From the NCBI GenBank assembly GCA_044866695.1, contig JBIOUF010000128.1, positions 1 through 22,470 of the forward strand: 22,470 nucleotides of DNA, read 5' to 3'. This stretch comes from JBIOUF01 sp044866695. Lineage in GTDB: Bacteria > Actinomycetota > Actinomycetes > Propionibacteriales > Nocardioidaceae. A program made the position numbers and the translations under genes. The notes beneath the pieces were generated by a model, which was given only the letters and a program-made list of their open reading frames with translations, had not been told where the DNA came from and ran no database searches. Below are positions 6,992 to 14,455 of this stretch, one piece after another; the first letter of the stretch is position 1; each line of letters starts with the position of its first letter.

Positions 6992-7650
6992 GGCAGCCGG
7001 CCGCGTTCGAGCCTGACGTCGCCACGCTGACCGAGCGCGTCCTGGCGGCCGTCGCCGGTCGCGACCGGTTCGTCCTGGGCGTCACCGGGAAACCTGGAGC
7101 GGGGAAGAGCACGCTGGTCGAGGCGCTGCTGTCCCGGCTCCGCGCGGACCCGGACGGGTCTGGCGACGCAGGATGGGCGCGGCACGTGCCGATGGACGGC
7201 TTCCACCTGGCCGACGTCGAGCTTGACCGGCTCGGGCTGCGCCACCGCAAGGGCGCACCGGCGACCTTCGACGTCGGCGGGTACGTCGCCACGCTGCGCC
7301 GGCTGCGCCGGCGGGAGCCGCTGGTCTACGCGCCGGCGTTCGAGCGCGACCTGGAGCAGCCGCTGGCCGGCGCGATCCCGGTGCCGGCCTCGGCCCGGGT
7401 GGTGCTCACCGAGGGCAACTACCTGCTCTGCGGCGACGGCGGCTGGGAGCTGGTCTCGCCGCTGCTCGACGAGGTCTGGTACGTCGAGGCCGACGACGAG
7501 GTGCGGCGGTCCAGGCTGGTCGCCCGGCACGTCCGCTTCGGCAAGGCGCCCCACCACGCGCAGGACTGGGTGCGCCGCAGCGACGAGCCGAACGCCAGGT
7601 TGGTCGCGGCGACCCGGGACCGGGCCGATCTGGTGGTCATGGTGCGCTGA
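6988..7650 (+). CDS. P-loop nucleoside/nucleotide kinase family protein
   Basis: 220-residue P-loop kinase of the uridine-kinase/pantothenate-kinase-like group. Walker A is GKPGAGKST (35-42 region), followed by PMDGFHLADVELDRLG, the substrate-side segment typical of the family, then FDVGGYVATLRRLR, VVLTEGNYLL (Walker B-like strand) and a VRRSRLVARHVRFGKAP lid-type basic segment. It probably phosphorylates a nucleoside, sugar or vitamin; the substrate cannot be deduced. The GTG start at 6988 overlaps the stop of the endonuclease V-like gene (GTGA), making a three-gene coupled unit. The last 260 bp are nearly identical to a second copy at 10765-11024. The 3' end overlaps the convergent WS/DGAT remnant by 14 bp, as in the other copy. 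Confidence 0.85.
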   Translation: MRQPAAFEPDVATLTERVLAAVAGRDRFVLGVTGKPGAGKSTLVEALLSRLRADPDGSGDAGWARHVPMDGFHLADVELDRLGLRHRKGAPATFDVGGYVATLRRLRRREPLVYAPAFERDLEQPLAGAIPVPASARVVLTEGNYLLCGDGGWELVSPLLDEVWYVEADDEVRRSRLVARHVRFGKAPHHAQDWVRRSDEPNARLVAATRDRADLVVMVR

Positions 7651-7840
7651 CCTCCGTCTTCTCGTCCTCCGCGGCGTGCTCCGCCGCCTGCACGTACGGC
7701 ACGATCTCGACCGCTCGCCGGCCGAGCGCGTAGAGCGGCTGCCGCGGACCGGGCACGTTGGTGGTGACGGTGCCGAGGGGGCGCTGCGGCAGGTGGGCCG
7801 CGAAGCGCACGCCGTACGCCCAGGACCCGAACGGCCCGGG
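7391..7840. repeat. Duplicated block, copy A (kinase 3' end + WS/DGAT remnant)
   Basis: Direct repeat of 10765-11358. Positions 7391-7690 align without gaps to 10765-11064 (constant offset 3374) with seven mismatches by my count. A 144-bp segment present in the other copy (11065-11208) is then missing. Positions 7691-about 7840 align to 11209-11358 with a further seven or so mismatches, after which similarity is lost. The left limit (about 7391) lies inside the kinase gene. Confidence 0.9.
7637..7840 (-). pseudogene. WS/DGAT acyltransferase C-terminal remnant
   Basis: Truncated, internally deleted copy of the C-terminus of the acyltransferase at 11011-12435. The remnant encodes the equivalents of WAYGVRFAAHLPQRTLGTVT, VPGPRQPLYALGRRAVEIVP and the last residues AAEHAAEDEKTEVSAP. 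A 144-bp in-frame deletion removes 48 residues between IVPYV and QAAEHAAE. All of the N-terminal part with the HHxxxDG active site is absent. The frame happens to stay open up to about 7927, but that extension is not acyltransferase-like. It overlaps the kinase 3' end by 14 bp, reproducing the ancestral convergent arrangement. Confidence 0.88.
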
Positions 7841-8393
7841 CACGGGAGGCCGGGCTGGGCAGCGATGGTCGAGCCGGTCAGCGGGAGGGGTGAACCGACG
7901 CCGGGTCGGCTGGCGGGAGTCGGACACGCCGCAACGGCTTTACGAGGGGCCCACGGGTGACGTCCCAGCGTCCGGTCGGCGTGCTTGTGGCCGATGCCTG
8001 CACCTCGGCCTGCTTGTGGCCTCTGGCTGCATCGACACGCCGGTCGGACCTGCGGGCATCGGCCACAAGGCGGCGCCGGCGACCGGGGTAGCGGCTGGAC
8101 CGCTGGGCGTACTCGAACCGCGCCGGCCGGAGGCCCCCAGCCCCGGCAGTGCCGTGGCGACCTCCGCGACAACGGGGTCGTACCCGCCGTTTGCGCACCG
8201 CCTCGATCAGCACCACCCCACGGCGGCCGGCGACCTCTTGCGGGTTGCCGTCCTGGCAGAGGAATGACGATGTGCACAGCGCGACCGGGTCTGGGCTCCA
8301 AGTCGGGCTGGGACATGCCGGCGACCTCGAGATGCTCGTGCGTGGTTCGTGAAGCTGTCGAAGGTTCGCTCTTCAGCTCTCGTGGACGCGGCC
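7841..8393. other. Non-coding or decayed spacer downstream of catalase
   Basis: About 550 bp between the WS/DGAT remnant and the catalase stop. I found no recognisable protein in any frame; open frames here have irregular third-position composition. It holds the inverted/direct repeat set at 7984-8069. No strong rho-independent terminator for the catalase was found; a weak AGCTG/CAGCT dyad lies near 8351-8380. It may be decayed sequence brought in together with the catalase. Confidence 0.5.
7984..8069. repeat. 15-bp perfect inverted repeat with extra direct copy
   Basis: CTTGTGGCCGATGCC at 7984-7998 is exactly complementary to GGCATCGGCCACAAG at 8055-8069, with 56 bp between; pairing can continue inward after one mismatch (GCA). 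A partial direct copy, GCTTGTGGCC followed by a similar GGCTGCA, lies within the loop near 8008. Function unknown. Confidence 0.7.
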
Positions 8394-10688
8394 TCAGACC
8401 GGTGGTTCCGAGAGCAGCCGGCCCCAGACCCGGTGCCGGCTCAGCAGGGTGAGGACGTCGGGCACGACGTCGGCCGGGCTCTCGCCGGCCAGGACGCCGG
8501 TGCCGGCCGCGGCCGTCAGCCCGGCGGCGGCAAGCGCGTCCTTGCCCGCGCCCCACGCGCCGATCGCCTTGCCGTGACGGTAGGCCTCCTGCAGCAGCAG
8601 GGAGACCCGCGGGTCCAGGCTCCGCCCGCCGGCGGGGACGGTCGGGGCACCCTTGGTGTCCAGCCGCGCGTCCGGCGCCGGCGCGGGGCAGCCAGCGACG
8701 AGCAGGGCGTCGAACTCCACCGAGCGGGCGGTGAGAAAGGTCCGCTGGACCGTGCCGTTGCCGAGCTCGCCGCCTCGGGCAGCGACCACCAGCGGCGACG
8801 TGCCGGCGCCTTGCAGCGCGGCGACCAGCACGCTTCCGTTGGCGTAGGAGCTCTCGTCGTCGACGTCGGCCACGATGCCGATGACCCGGCCGTCCACCGG
8901 CCAGGCCTCGCCGACCTGGGACAGCGCGGGGCTCGCCTCGACCGGCGCCGCAGACGAGGTCGTCGGCTCCGGCGCGGGCAGGCCGAGCCCGGCCGCCACC
9001 GCGGCGCACAGGTCCGTGTCGATCTCGGCCAGCGCTCGCAGCTGGCGCTCCTTGACGACCTGCTCGTAGCACTTGTCGAGCTCGAAGGTGTACGCGGCGA
9101 CGACGTGGTCCCGCTCCACCGCCGAGAGGCTCCGGAAGAACATGCCCGCCTGGCTGAAGTGGTCGGCGAACGACGCCGGGCTCTTGCGGAGCTTCGGCGC
9201 GGTCGGAACGACGACGGGCGTCTCGACGTACGCCCCGACGTCCGCGCCGGCCTTGAACGGGCAGCCGCCGTCGAGCGAGTTCGGCCGGTACGGCGCCGCG
9301 CCGCCGTGCACCGCCTGCTGCATGAACCCGTCCCGCAGCATGTCGTTGACCGGGGCGTGCGGGCGGTTGACGGGGATCTGCGCGAAGTTCGGTCCGCCGA
9401 GCCGGGTGATCTGGGTGTCCAGGTAGGAGAACAGCCGGGCGTGCAACAACGGGTCGTCGGTGACGTCGATGCCGGGAACCAGGTGACCGACGTGGAAGGC
9501 GACCTGCTCGACCTCGGCGAAGAAGTTGGTCGGGTTGCCGTTGAGCGTCAACGTGCCGATCGGCTGCACCTCGGCGAGCTCCTCCGGCACGATCTTGGTC
9601 GGGTCGAGCAGGTCGATGCCCTCGAAGACGTGCTCCGGGGTGTCCGGGAAGACCTGGATGCCGAGGTCCCACTCGGGGTGAGCGCCGGCCTCGATCGCGT
9701 CGTACAGGTCGCGGCGGTGGAAGTCCGGGTCGGTCCCGCTGACGATCTGGGCCTCCTCCCAGGTCAGCGAGTGCACGCCCAGCCGGGGCTTCCAGTGGAA
9801 CTTCACCAGCGCGGTCTCGCCGGCCTCGTTCTGCAGCCGGAACGTGTGGACGCCGAAGCCCTCCATCATCCGGTAGGACCGCGGGATGCCTCGGTCGGAC
9901 ATGTTCCACATCGTGTGGTGCTGCGCCTCGGTGTGCAGCGAGACGAAGTCCCAGAATGTGTCGTGCGCGCTCTGCGCCTGTGGGATCTCTCGGTCCGGGT
10001 GCGGCTTGCCGGCGTGGATCATGTCGGGGAACTTGATGCCGTCCTGGATGAAGAAGACCGGCATGTTGTTGCCGACCAGGTCGAAGGTGCCTTGGGAGGT
10101 GTAGAACTTCGTCGCGAACCCGCGGGTGTCGCGAACGGTGTCCGCCGACCCGCGAGAGCCCAGCACGGTGGAGAACCGCACGAAGACGGGGGTCTGCGCA
10201 CCCGAGGCCAGGAACGCCGCCTTGCACACGCTGGTCGCAGCGCCGTTCGCGACGAACACGCCGTGTGCGCCGGCCCCGCGGGCGTGCACGACCCGCTCGG
10301 GGATCCGCTCGTGGTCGAAGTGCATGACCTTCTCGCGCAGGTGGTGGTCCTGCAGGAGGGTCGGACCGCGCTCGCCGGCCTTGAGCGAGTGGTCGGTGTC
10401 GTAGAGCCGGAGCCCCTGGGCGGTCGTGAGGTACGGCGCCTGCTGGCCCAGGTCGCTCTGGGCGGCCCCGGTCTCCACCCCCGTCGGCGTCCGGGTCTCC
10501 GGCGCGGACTGGTCGGCCTTGGGCGGCAGCGGACCCCTGGGCTCGGTGGGCTCCTCCAGCTGCGGGGGCTCGGCGCCGGGTGCCCCGGGAGGCGCCTGCT
10601 GCACCACCGAGGCGGCCTTGTCTGCGACCGCCTTGGCGGAGCCGAGCAACGTGTCCTTGACCGACTTGGCCAGCTGTGCGGGGTCCAT
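8394..10688 (-). CDS. katE: Large-subunit catalase (HPII/KatE type)
   Basis: 764-residue clade-2 monofunctional haem catalase, decomposing hydrogen peroxide. The catalytic His is H135 in ERVVHARGAGAHG, the distal Asn lies in LVGNNMPVFF (N207/N208), and the proximal haem Tyr is Y422 in RLFSYLDTQITRLG. About 80 residues of Ala/Pro-rich N-terminal extension precede the core. From about residue 600 a flavodoxin/DJ-1-PfpI-like C-terminal domain follows (VDGRVIGIVADVDD, FDALLVAGCP, HGKAIGAWGAGKDAL), as expected for this class. Start ATG 10688 has GGAGG seven bases upstream. It reads alone on the minus strand between the two copies of a duplicated block, so it was probably inserted there. No OxyR or Fur-like regulator gene is adjacent. 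Confidence 0.95.
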   Translation of the reverse strand: MDPAQLAKSVKDTLLGSAKAVADKAASVVQQAPPGAPGAEPPQLEEPTEPRGPLPPKADQSAPETRTPTGVETGAAQSDLGQQAPYLTTAQGLRLYDTDHSLKAGERGPTLLQDHHLREKVMHFDHERIPERVVHARGAGAHGVFVANGAATSVCKAAFLASGAQTPVFVRFSTVLGSRGSADTVRDTRGFATKFYTSQGTFDLVGNNMPVFFIQDGIKFPDMIHAGKPHPDREIPQAQSAHDTFWDFVSLHTEAQHHTMWNMSDRGIPRSYRMMEGFGVHTFRLQNEAGETALVKFHWKPRLGVHSLTWEEAQIVSGTDPDFHRRDLYDAIEAGAHPEWDLGIQVFPDTPEHVFEGIDLLDPTKIVPEELAEVQPIGTLTLNGNPTNFFAEVEQVAFHVGHLVPGIDVTDDPLLHARLFSYLDTQITRLGGPNFAQIPVNRPHAPVNDMLRDGFMQQAVHGGAAPYRPNSLDGGCPFKAGADVGAYVETPVVVPTAPKLRKSPASFADHFSQAGMFFRSLSAVERDHVVAAYTFELDKCYEQVVKERQLRALAEIDTDLCAAVAAGLGLPAPEPTTSSAAPVEASPALSQVGEAWPVDGRVIGIVADVDDESSYANGSVLVAALQGAGTSPLVVAARGGELGNGTVQRTFLTARSVEFDALLVAGCPAPAPDARLDTKGAPTVPAGGRSLDPRVSLLLQEAYRHGKAIGAWGAGKDALAAAGLTAAAGTGVLAGESPADVVPDVLTLLSRHRVWGRLLSEPPV

Positions 10689-10709
10689 CTGTGTGCCTCC
10701 AGGGTCCGG

Positions 10710-10715
10710 ATACCC
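10710..10715 (-). promoter_or_regulatory. Possible stress-sigma -10 (GGGTAT) for catalase
   Basis: Read on the minus strand, GGGTAT lies 21 bases before the catalase start codon, with the ribosome site between them. GGGTAT resembles the -10 of SigB/SigF-type general stress promoters, which commonly drive KatE-type catalases in actinobacteria. No matching GTTT-like -35 was found at the expected distance, so this is only suggestive. Confidence 0.25.
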
Positions 10716-10764
10716 CGGCGTACCCGCCCGCCGTCATTGCATGCCGCAGCACCGGCCGGCGACC

Positions 10765-11024
10765 CGGCCCGGGTGGTGCTCACCGAGGGCAGCTACCTGC
10801 TCTGCGGCGACGGCGGCTGGGAGCTGGTCTCGCCGCTGCTCGACGAGGTCTGGTACGTCGAGGCCGACGACGAGGTGCGGCGGTCCAGACTGGTCGCCCG
10901 GCACGTCCGCTTCGGCAAGGCGCCCCACCACGCGGAGGACTGGGTGCGCCGCAGCGACGAGCCGAACGCCAGGTTGGTCGCGGCGACCCGGGACCGGGCC
11001 GATCTGGAGGTCAAGGTGCGCTGA
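10765..11024 (+). pseudogene. Kinase 3' fragment (duplicate of 6988-7650)
   Basis: Encodes the last 86 or so residues of the P-loop kinase (from RVVLTEGSYLL to the stop) and lacks the Walker A and substrate regions, so it cannot be functional alone. Compared with the intact copy I count five base changes over 260 bp, four of them changing residues: N to S, Q to E, V to E and M to K. This fits relaxed constraint. No start codon or ribosome site of its own is evident. It overlaps the convergent acyltransferase by 14 bp. Confidence 0.88.
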
Positions 11025-11358
11025 CCTCCGTCTCCTGGTCCTCCGCGGCGTGCTCCGCCGCCTGCCTCAGCACGCTCATCGCGTCGTCGATGCCCGCCGT
11101 GAGCACCTCGACGTCGGGTACCGCGTCGTAGTCCGCGGTGACGCCGAAGGTGAGCCGGCCGGCGTAGGAGAAGATCGCCACCCCGACGCGCACGTCGTCG
11201 GCGATGGGCACGTACGGCACGATCTCGACCGCTCGCCGGCCGAGCGCGTAGAGCGGCTGTCGCGGGCCGGGCACATTGGTGGTGACGGTGCCGAGGGTGC
11301 GCTGCGGCAGGTGGGCCGCGAAGCGCACGCCGTACGCCCACGGCCCGAACGGCCCGAG
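10765..11358. repeat. Duplicated block, copy B (kinase fragment + WS/DGAT 3' end)
   Basis: Direct counterpart of 7391-7840, containing 144 bp (11065-11208) absent from copy A. The left limit at about 10765 is 77 bp upstream of the catalase start codon, so the catalase promoter region abuts the duplicated DNA. The right limit (about 11358) lies inside the intact acyltransferase gene. Confidence 0.9.
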
Positions 11359-12435
11359 CGTGGCCAGGCCGGTGACCGCCTTGCCGGCGTCGGGCTCCCC
11401 AGCCGCCTGCAGTGCCCTGATCCGGGACCGCACCTCCGCGAGCCGGGTGACCGGGTCGGCGATGTCCACGGGCAGGTACGGCACCATCAGCGAGACCCGG
11501 TTGTCCGGCACGGACTCCTGCCCCGGGGCGCGCACCGAGACCGGCACCAGCGTGCGCAGCGCATGCGGCCCCGGCTCCTCGCCGCGCGCGAGCAGCAGCC
11601 GCCGGAACCCGCCGGCGACCACCGTCAGCGCGACGTCGTTGACCGACCCGCCGAACCGGCGCCGCACCGTGCTCACGTCCGCCAGGGCCGCGCCGGTCCA
11701 GGCGAACCGGCGGCTGCCGCTGAGCGGACCGACCAGCGACGGGCTCCGGCTGGGCCGGACCGCCGCCCCGGTGAGCGCGACCAGCCCGCGCGCGGACCTG
11801 CCGGCTCGGCGGGCCAGCGCGCCGGGTGAGCGCAGGGCACCGCCGACGACGCCCGCGTCGGCCAGCGGTATGCGCAGGGTCTCCCAGACTCCGCCGGCCA
11901 GCACGGCGACCGTCGAGGGCGGCCGGGCCGGGGCCCAGTCGTCGGTCACCGCGGGCACGGGCTCGGGGGTGGGGTCGAGCACCAGCCGGTAGATGTCGGT
12001 GCCGGAGACCCCGTCGACGACGCTGTGGTGGATCTTGGACAGCAGGCCCCACCGGCCGCCCGCGAGGCCCTCGCAGAGCCAGCACTCCCACAGCGGCCGG
12101 GTGCGGTCCATCCGCTGGGCCATCACCCGGCTGAGCAGCCGCCCGACCTGGTCGGGGCCGCCGGGCGCCGGTACGGCGGTGTGCCGCACATGCCACCGCA
12201 GGTCGAAGCCGGGGTCGTCCACCCAGCCGGGGGCGGCGATGTCGAACGGCACGGTGCGCAGCTTCTGGCGGTACCGCGGCACCAGCGGCAGCCGGCCGCG
12301 GATCGAGGCCAGGAACTCCTCGTACGACGGCGCGGGCCCCTCGAACACGACCATCGACCCGATCGCGAGCGACGCGGCGGGGTCGGCGTCCTCCAGCGAC
12401 AAGAAGGCCGCCGACAGCGGGCTCAACCGCTCCAT
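11011..12435 (-). CDS. WS/DGAT-family O-acyltransferase
   Basis: 474-residue, full-length wax ester synthase/diacylglycerol acyltransferase-type protein. The complete active-site motif is HHSVVDG (H136, H137, D141, G142), preceded by RPLWECWLCEGL. GGSVNDVALTVVAGGFRRLL and the C-terminal NVPGPRQPLYALGRR are further family blocks. The ATG at 12435 follows an AGGAGG-rich ribosome site. Its C-terminus overlaps a kinase fragment, and a defective copy of the same C-terminus exists at 7637-7840. It is divergent from an acyl-CoA ligase gene 174 bp away, which could provide its acyl-CoA donor. Storage lipid synthesis is the family role; several paralogues in actinobacteria have unknown substrates. Confidence 0.93.
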   Translation of the reverse strand: MERLSPLSAAFLSLEDADPAASLAIGSMVVFEGPAPSYEEFLASIRGRLPLVPRYRQKLRTVPFDIAAPGWVDDPGFDLRWHVRHTAVPAPGGPDQVGRLLSRVMAQRMDRTRPLWECWLCEGLAGGRWGLLSKIHHSVVDGVSGTDIYRLVLDPTPEPVPAVTDDWAPARPPSTVAVLAGGVWETLRIPLADAGVVGGALRSPGALARRAGRSARGLVALTGAAVRPSRSPSLVGPLSGSRRFAWTGAALADVSTVRRRFGGSVNDVALTVVAGGFRRLLLARGEEPGPHALRTLVPVSVRAPGQESVPDNRVSLMVPYLPVDIADPVTRLAEVRSRIRALQAAGEPDAGKAVTGLATLGPFGPWAYGVRFAAHLPQRTLGTVTTNVPGPRQPLYALGRRAVEIVPYVPIADDVRVGVAIFSYAGRLTFGVTADYDAVPDVEVLTAGIDDAMSVLRQAAEHAAEDQETEVSAP

Positions 12436-12609
12436 GGCACCCTCCTCCTGGACGCCGGCCGGCGGCGGCCGGGCCGTTCTCCAGTCTGGTCCTCGGCGAG
12501 GCGGAGGTACCTCGGTCGAAGGTCACCGAACTCGCGGCACATGGACTGTCGCCGCTGTGATGTGAGACAACTGGGGCCTTGCCGCAACGGGAAGGAAGCC
12601 TCGCGCCCC

Positions 12610-14133
12610 ATGTCGCTCAACATCGCCACCCTGCTCCGCGAGTCCGCGAAGACGACGCCGGACAAGGCCGCCCTGCTCTTCGACGGGGGCGCGCTGACGT
12701 TCCGGCAGGTCGACGAGCAGTCCGACCGGGTCGCCGCGGGCCTGCACGACCTGGGCTTCGTGCCCGGTGACCGCGTGGGGTTGCAGCTGCCGAACATCCC
12801 GCAGTTCGTCGTCGCCTACTTCGGCATCCTCAAGGCGGGCTGCATCGTCGTGCCCATGAACGTGCTGCTCAAGGCACCCGAGATCAGCTTCCAGCTCGGC
12901 AACAGCCGCGCCAAGGCGATCGTGACCTGGGCCGGCACGGCCGAGGCCGCGGCGAAGGCGGCCGCCGCCGCGGGCACGCCGCACGTCTTCGTCGTGAACA
13001 CCCCTGGCGTCCCGGCGGCCGCGGTCGGCGAGCCGCTCGAGGCCGTGGCCGCCGCCGCCGACCCGAACGCGCCGGCTCCGTTCCACCAGAGCGACCCCGG
13101 CGACGTCGCGGTCGTCGTCTACACCTCCGGCACCACGGGCACTCCGAAGGGAGCGGAGCTGACCCACTTCCAGCTGCTGATGAACGCCGACACCCCGGGG
13201 CGGCTGTTCGGCATCCGCGACGACGACGTCGTCATCGTGGTGCTGCCGCTGTTCCACGTGTTCGGGCTGTCCAGCCAGCTCAACGTGTGCATGCGGTTCG
13301 GCGCCACGATGTCCCTGGTGCCGCGGTTCGAGCCGGGGAAGGTGCTGGAGGTGATCGCCCGCGACAAGGTGACCGTGTTCGAGGGTGTGCCGACCATGTA
13401 CCTCGCGCTGCTGCACCACCCCGACGTCGACCCCGGCGACGTGGCGTCGCTGCGGGTCGGCGTGAGCGGCGGCGCCTCGCTGCCCGCCGAGGTGCTGGAC
13501 GCCTTCGAGCGCCGGTTCGGCATCGTGATCCTCGAGGGCTACGGGCTCACCGAGACCGCCTCCACGACCACGTTCAACATCAGCGCCGAGGAGCGCAGGG
13601 CCTACAGCGTCGGCAAGCCCATCTGGGGCGTCGACGTCGAGGTGTGGGACCCCGACGACCGGGCGCTGCCGGCGGGTCAGGACCACGTCGGCGAGATCGT
13701 CGTACGCGGCGTCAACGTGATGCGCGGCTACCACGACGACCCCGAGGCGACCGCCAAGTCGTTCACCCGCGGCTGGTTCCGCACCGGCGACATGGGCTAC
13801 TTCGACGCCGACGGCTTCCTGTTCATCGTCGACCGCAAGAAGGACCTGGTGATCCGAGGCGGCTACAACGTCTACCCGCGCGAGATCGAGGAGGTCCTCT
13901 ACACCCATCCCGGCATCGCGGAGGCCGCGGTCATCGGCGTCCCCGACCCCCGCCTGGGCGAGGAGGTCAAGGCGTTCGTGGTGCCCCGGGAGGGGGTGCG
14001 GCTCACCGAGGACGAGGTCATCGAGTACGTCAAGGAGCGGGTGGCCGCGTACAAGTACCCCCGCCTGGTCGAGCTCCGCTCCGCCTTCGAGCACGGGCCG
14101 ACCGGGAAGGTGCTCAAGACCGAGCTGCGCTGA
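12610..14133 (+). CDS. Long-chain fatty acid-CoA ligase (AMP-forming)
   Basis: 507-residue adenylate-forming enzyme, activating a fatty or other carboxylic acid to the acyl-CoA through an acyl-AMP. Core motifs are in order: VVYTSGTTGTPKG (about 168-180, phosphate loop), EGYGLTETAS (about 309-318), FRTGDMGYFD (about 390-400), DRKKDLVIRGGYNVYPREIE (hinge region) and the C-terminal PTGKVLK with catalytic K500. Start chosen at ATG 12610 (MSLNIATLLRES), matching the usual N-terminus; a GAAGGAAG ribosome site lies 11 bases upstream. The promoter must lie in the 174-bp gap shared with the divergent acyltransferase. Chain length is undetermined. Confidence 0.94.
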   Translation: MSLNIATLLRESAKTTPDKAALLFDGGALTFRQVDEQSDRVAAGLHDLGFVPGDRVGLQLPNIPQFVVAYFGILKAGCIVVPMNVLLKAPEISFQLGNSRAKAIVTWAGTAEAAAKAAAAAGTPHVFVVNTPGVPAAAVGEPLEAVAAAADPNAPAPFHQSDPGDVAVVVYTSGTTGTPKGAELTHFQLLMNADTPGRLFGIRDDDVVIVVLPLFHVFGLSSQLNVCMRFGATMSLVPRFEPGKVLEVIARDKVTVFEGVPTMYLALLHHPDVDPGDVASLRVGVSGGASLPAEVLDAFERRFGIVILEGYGLTETASTTTFNISAEERRAYSVGKPIWGVDVEVWDPDDRALPAGQDHVGEIVVRGVNVMRGYHDDPEATAKSFTRGWFRTGDMGYFDADGFLFIVDRKKDLVIRGGYNVYPREIEEVLYTHPGIAEAAVIGVPDPRLGEEVKAFVVPREGVRLTEDEVIEYVKERVAAYKYPRLVELRSAFEHGPTGKVLKTELR

Positions 14134-14162
14134 CGGCGGGTCGAGCGCCCAACCGCACCGCA

Positions 14163-14214
14163 CCGGTGGTTTCGAGACGGGCTCGCCCAGCGGCTCGCCC
14201 TCCTCAACCACCGG
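14163..14214 (+). repeat. REP-like hairpin element, variant copy 1
   Basis: Outer arms CCGGTGGT (14163-14170) and ACCACCGG (14207-14214) are perfect inverted repeats. The inside begins TTCGAGACG, as in the other copies, but the middle differs (GGGCTCGCCCAGCGGCTCGC) and is eight bases longer than copy 3. Confidence 0.85.
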
Positions 14215-14220
14215 TCCCAA

Positions 14221-14260
14221 CGGTGGCCGAGGAGCGAGCCTGCGAGCGTCTCGAAGCCAC
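14221..14260 (-). repeat. REP-like hairpin element, copy 2 (inverted)
   Basis: On the minus strand it reads GTGGCTTCGAGACGCTCGC then AGGCTCGCTCCTCGGCCACCG. It matches copy 3 except at two positions, which pair with each other in the stem (C-G here, T-A in copy 3). Confidence 0.85.
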
Positions 14261-14455
14261 CCAACCGCACCGCACCGCCTGGTGTGCGCCGCGCGCGCTC
14301 GTCGCGATCGACTGCCGTAGGCGCCGGGCGGCCGAGCGGAGCGTGGAGGAGGCTGGCGGAGTCGCCTAGCGTGATCGGATCAGTCGCGCGGCAGGCCCCG
14401 GCGCTCCCCGGCGAGGGTCCCCGCGACGTCGGAGGCGTACGGCACACTTCGTCCC

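Larger units (their letters stand above)
14148..14277. repeat. 18-bp direct repeats flanking an inverted REP pair
   Basis: CCCAACCGCACCGCACCG occurs at 14148-14165 and again at 14260-14277, directly repeated, enclosing two oppositely oriented REP-like hairpins (14163-14214 and 14221-14260). The surrounding 14134-14455 stretch has no convincing gene and begins right after the acyl-CoA ligase stop, so the hairpins may also end its transcript. A short minus-strand coding-like tail lies at about 14380-14440. Confidence 0.8.

Noticed and set aside
7637..7927. Separate 96-residue gene next to the kinase
   Set aside because: Its recognisable part is only the deleted C-terminus of the acyltransferase at 11011-12435; the N-terminal 30 or so residues come from unrelated spacer sequence.
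7841..8393. Transposase or integrase remnant in the katE segment
   Set aside because: I looked for DDE, HUH, tyrosine or serine recombinase motifs on both strands and found none; only short repeats are visible.
6787..10752. 1321-codon minus-strand open frame spanning kinase, spacer and catalase
   Set aside because: It runs in a different frame from the catalase, crosses an unrelated kinase and duplicated block, and has no domain. It is long only because GC-rich DNA has few stops.
8349..11024. Plus-strand 891-codon frame ending in the kinase fragment
   Set aside because: Nearly all of it is antisense to katE; only the last 86 codons match the kinase, by virtue of the duplication.
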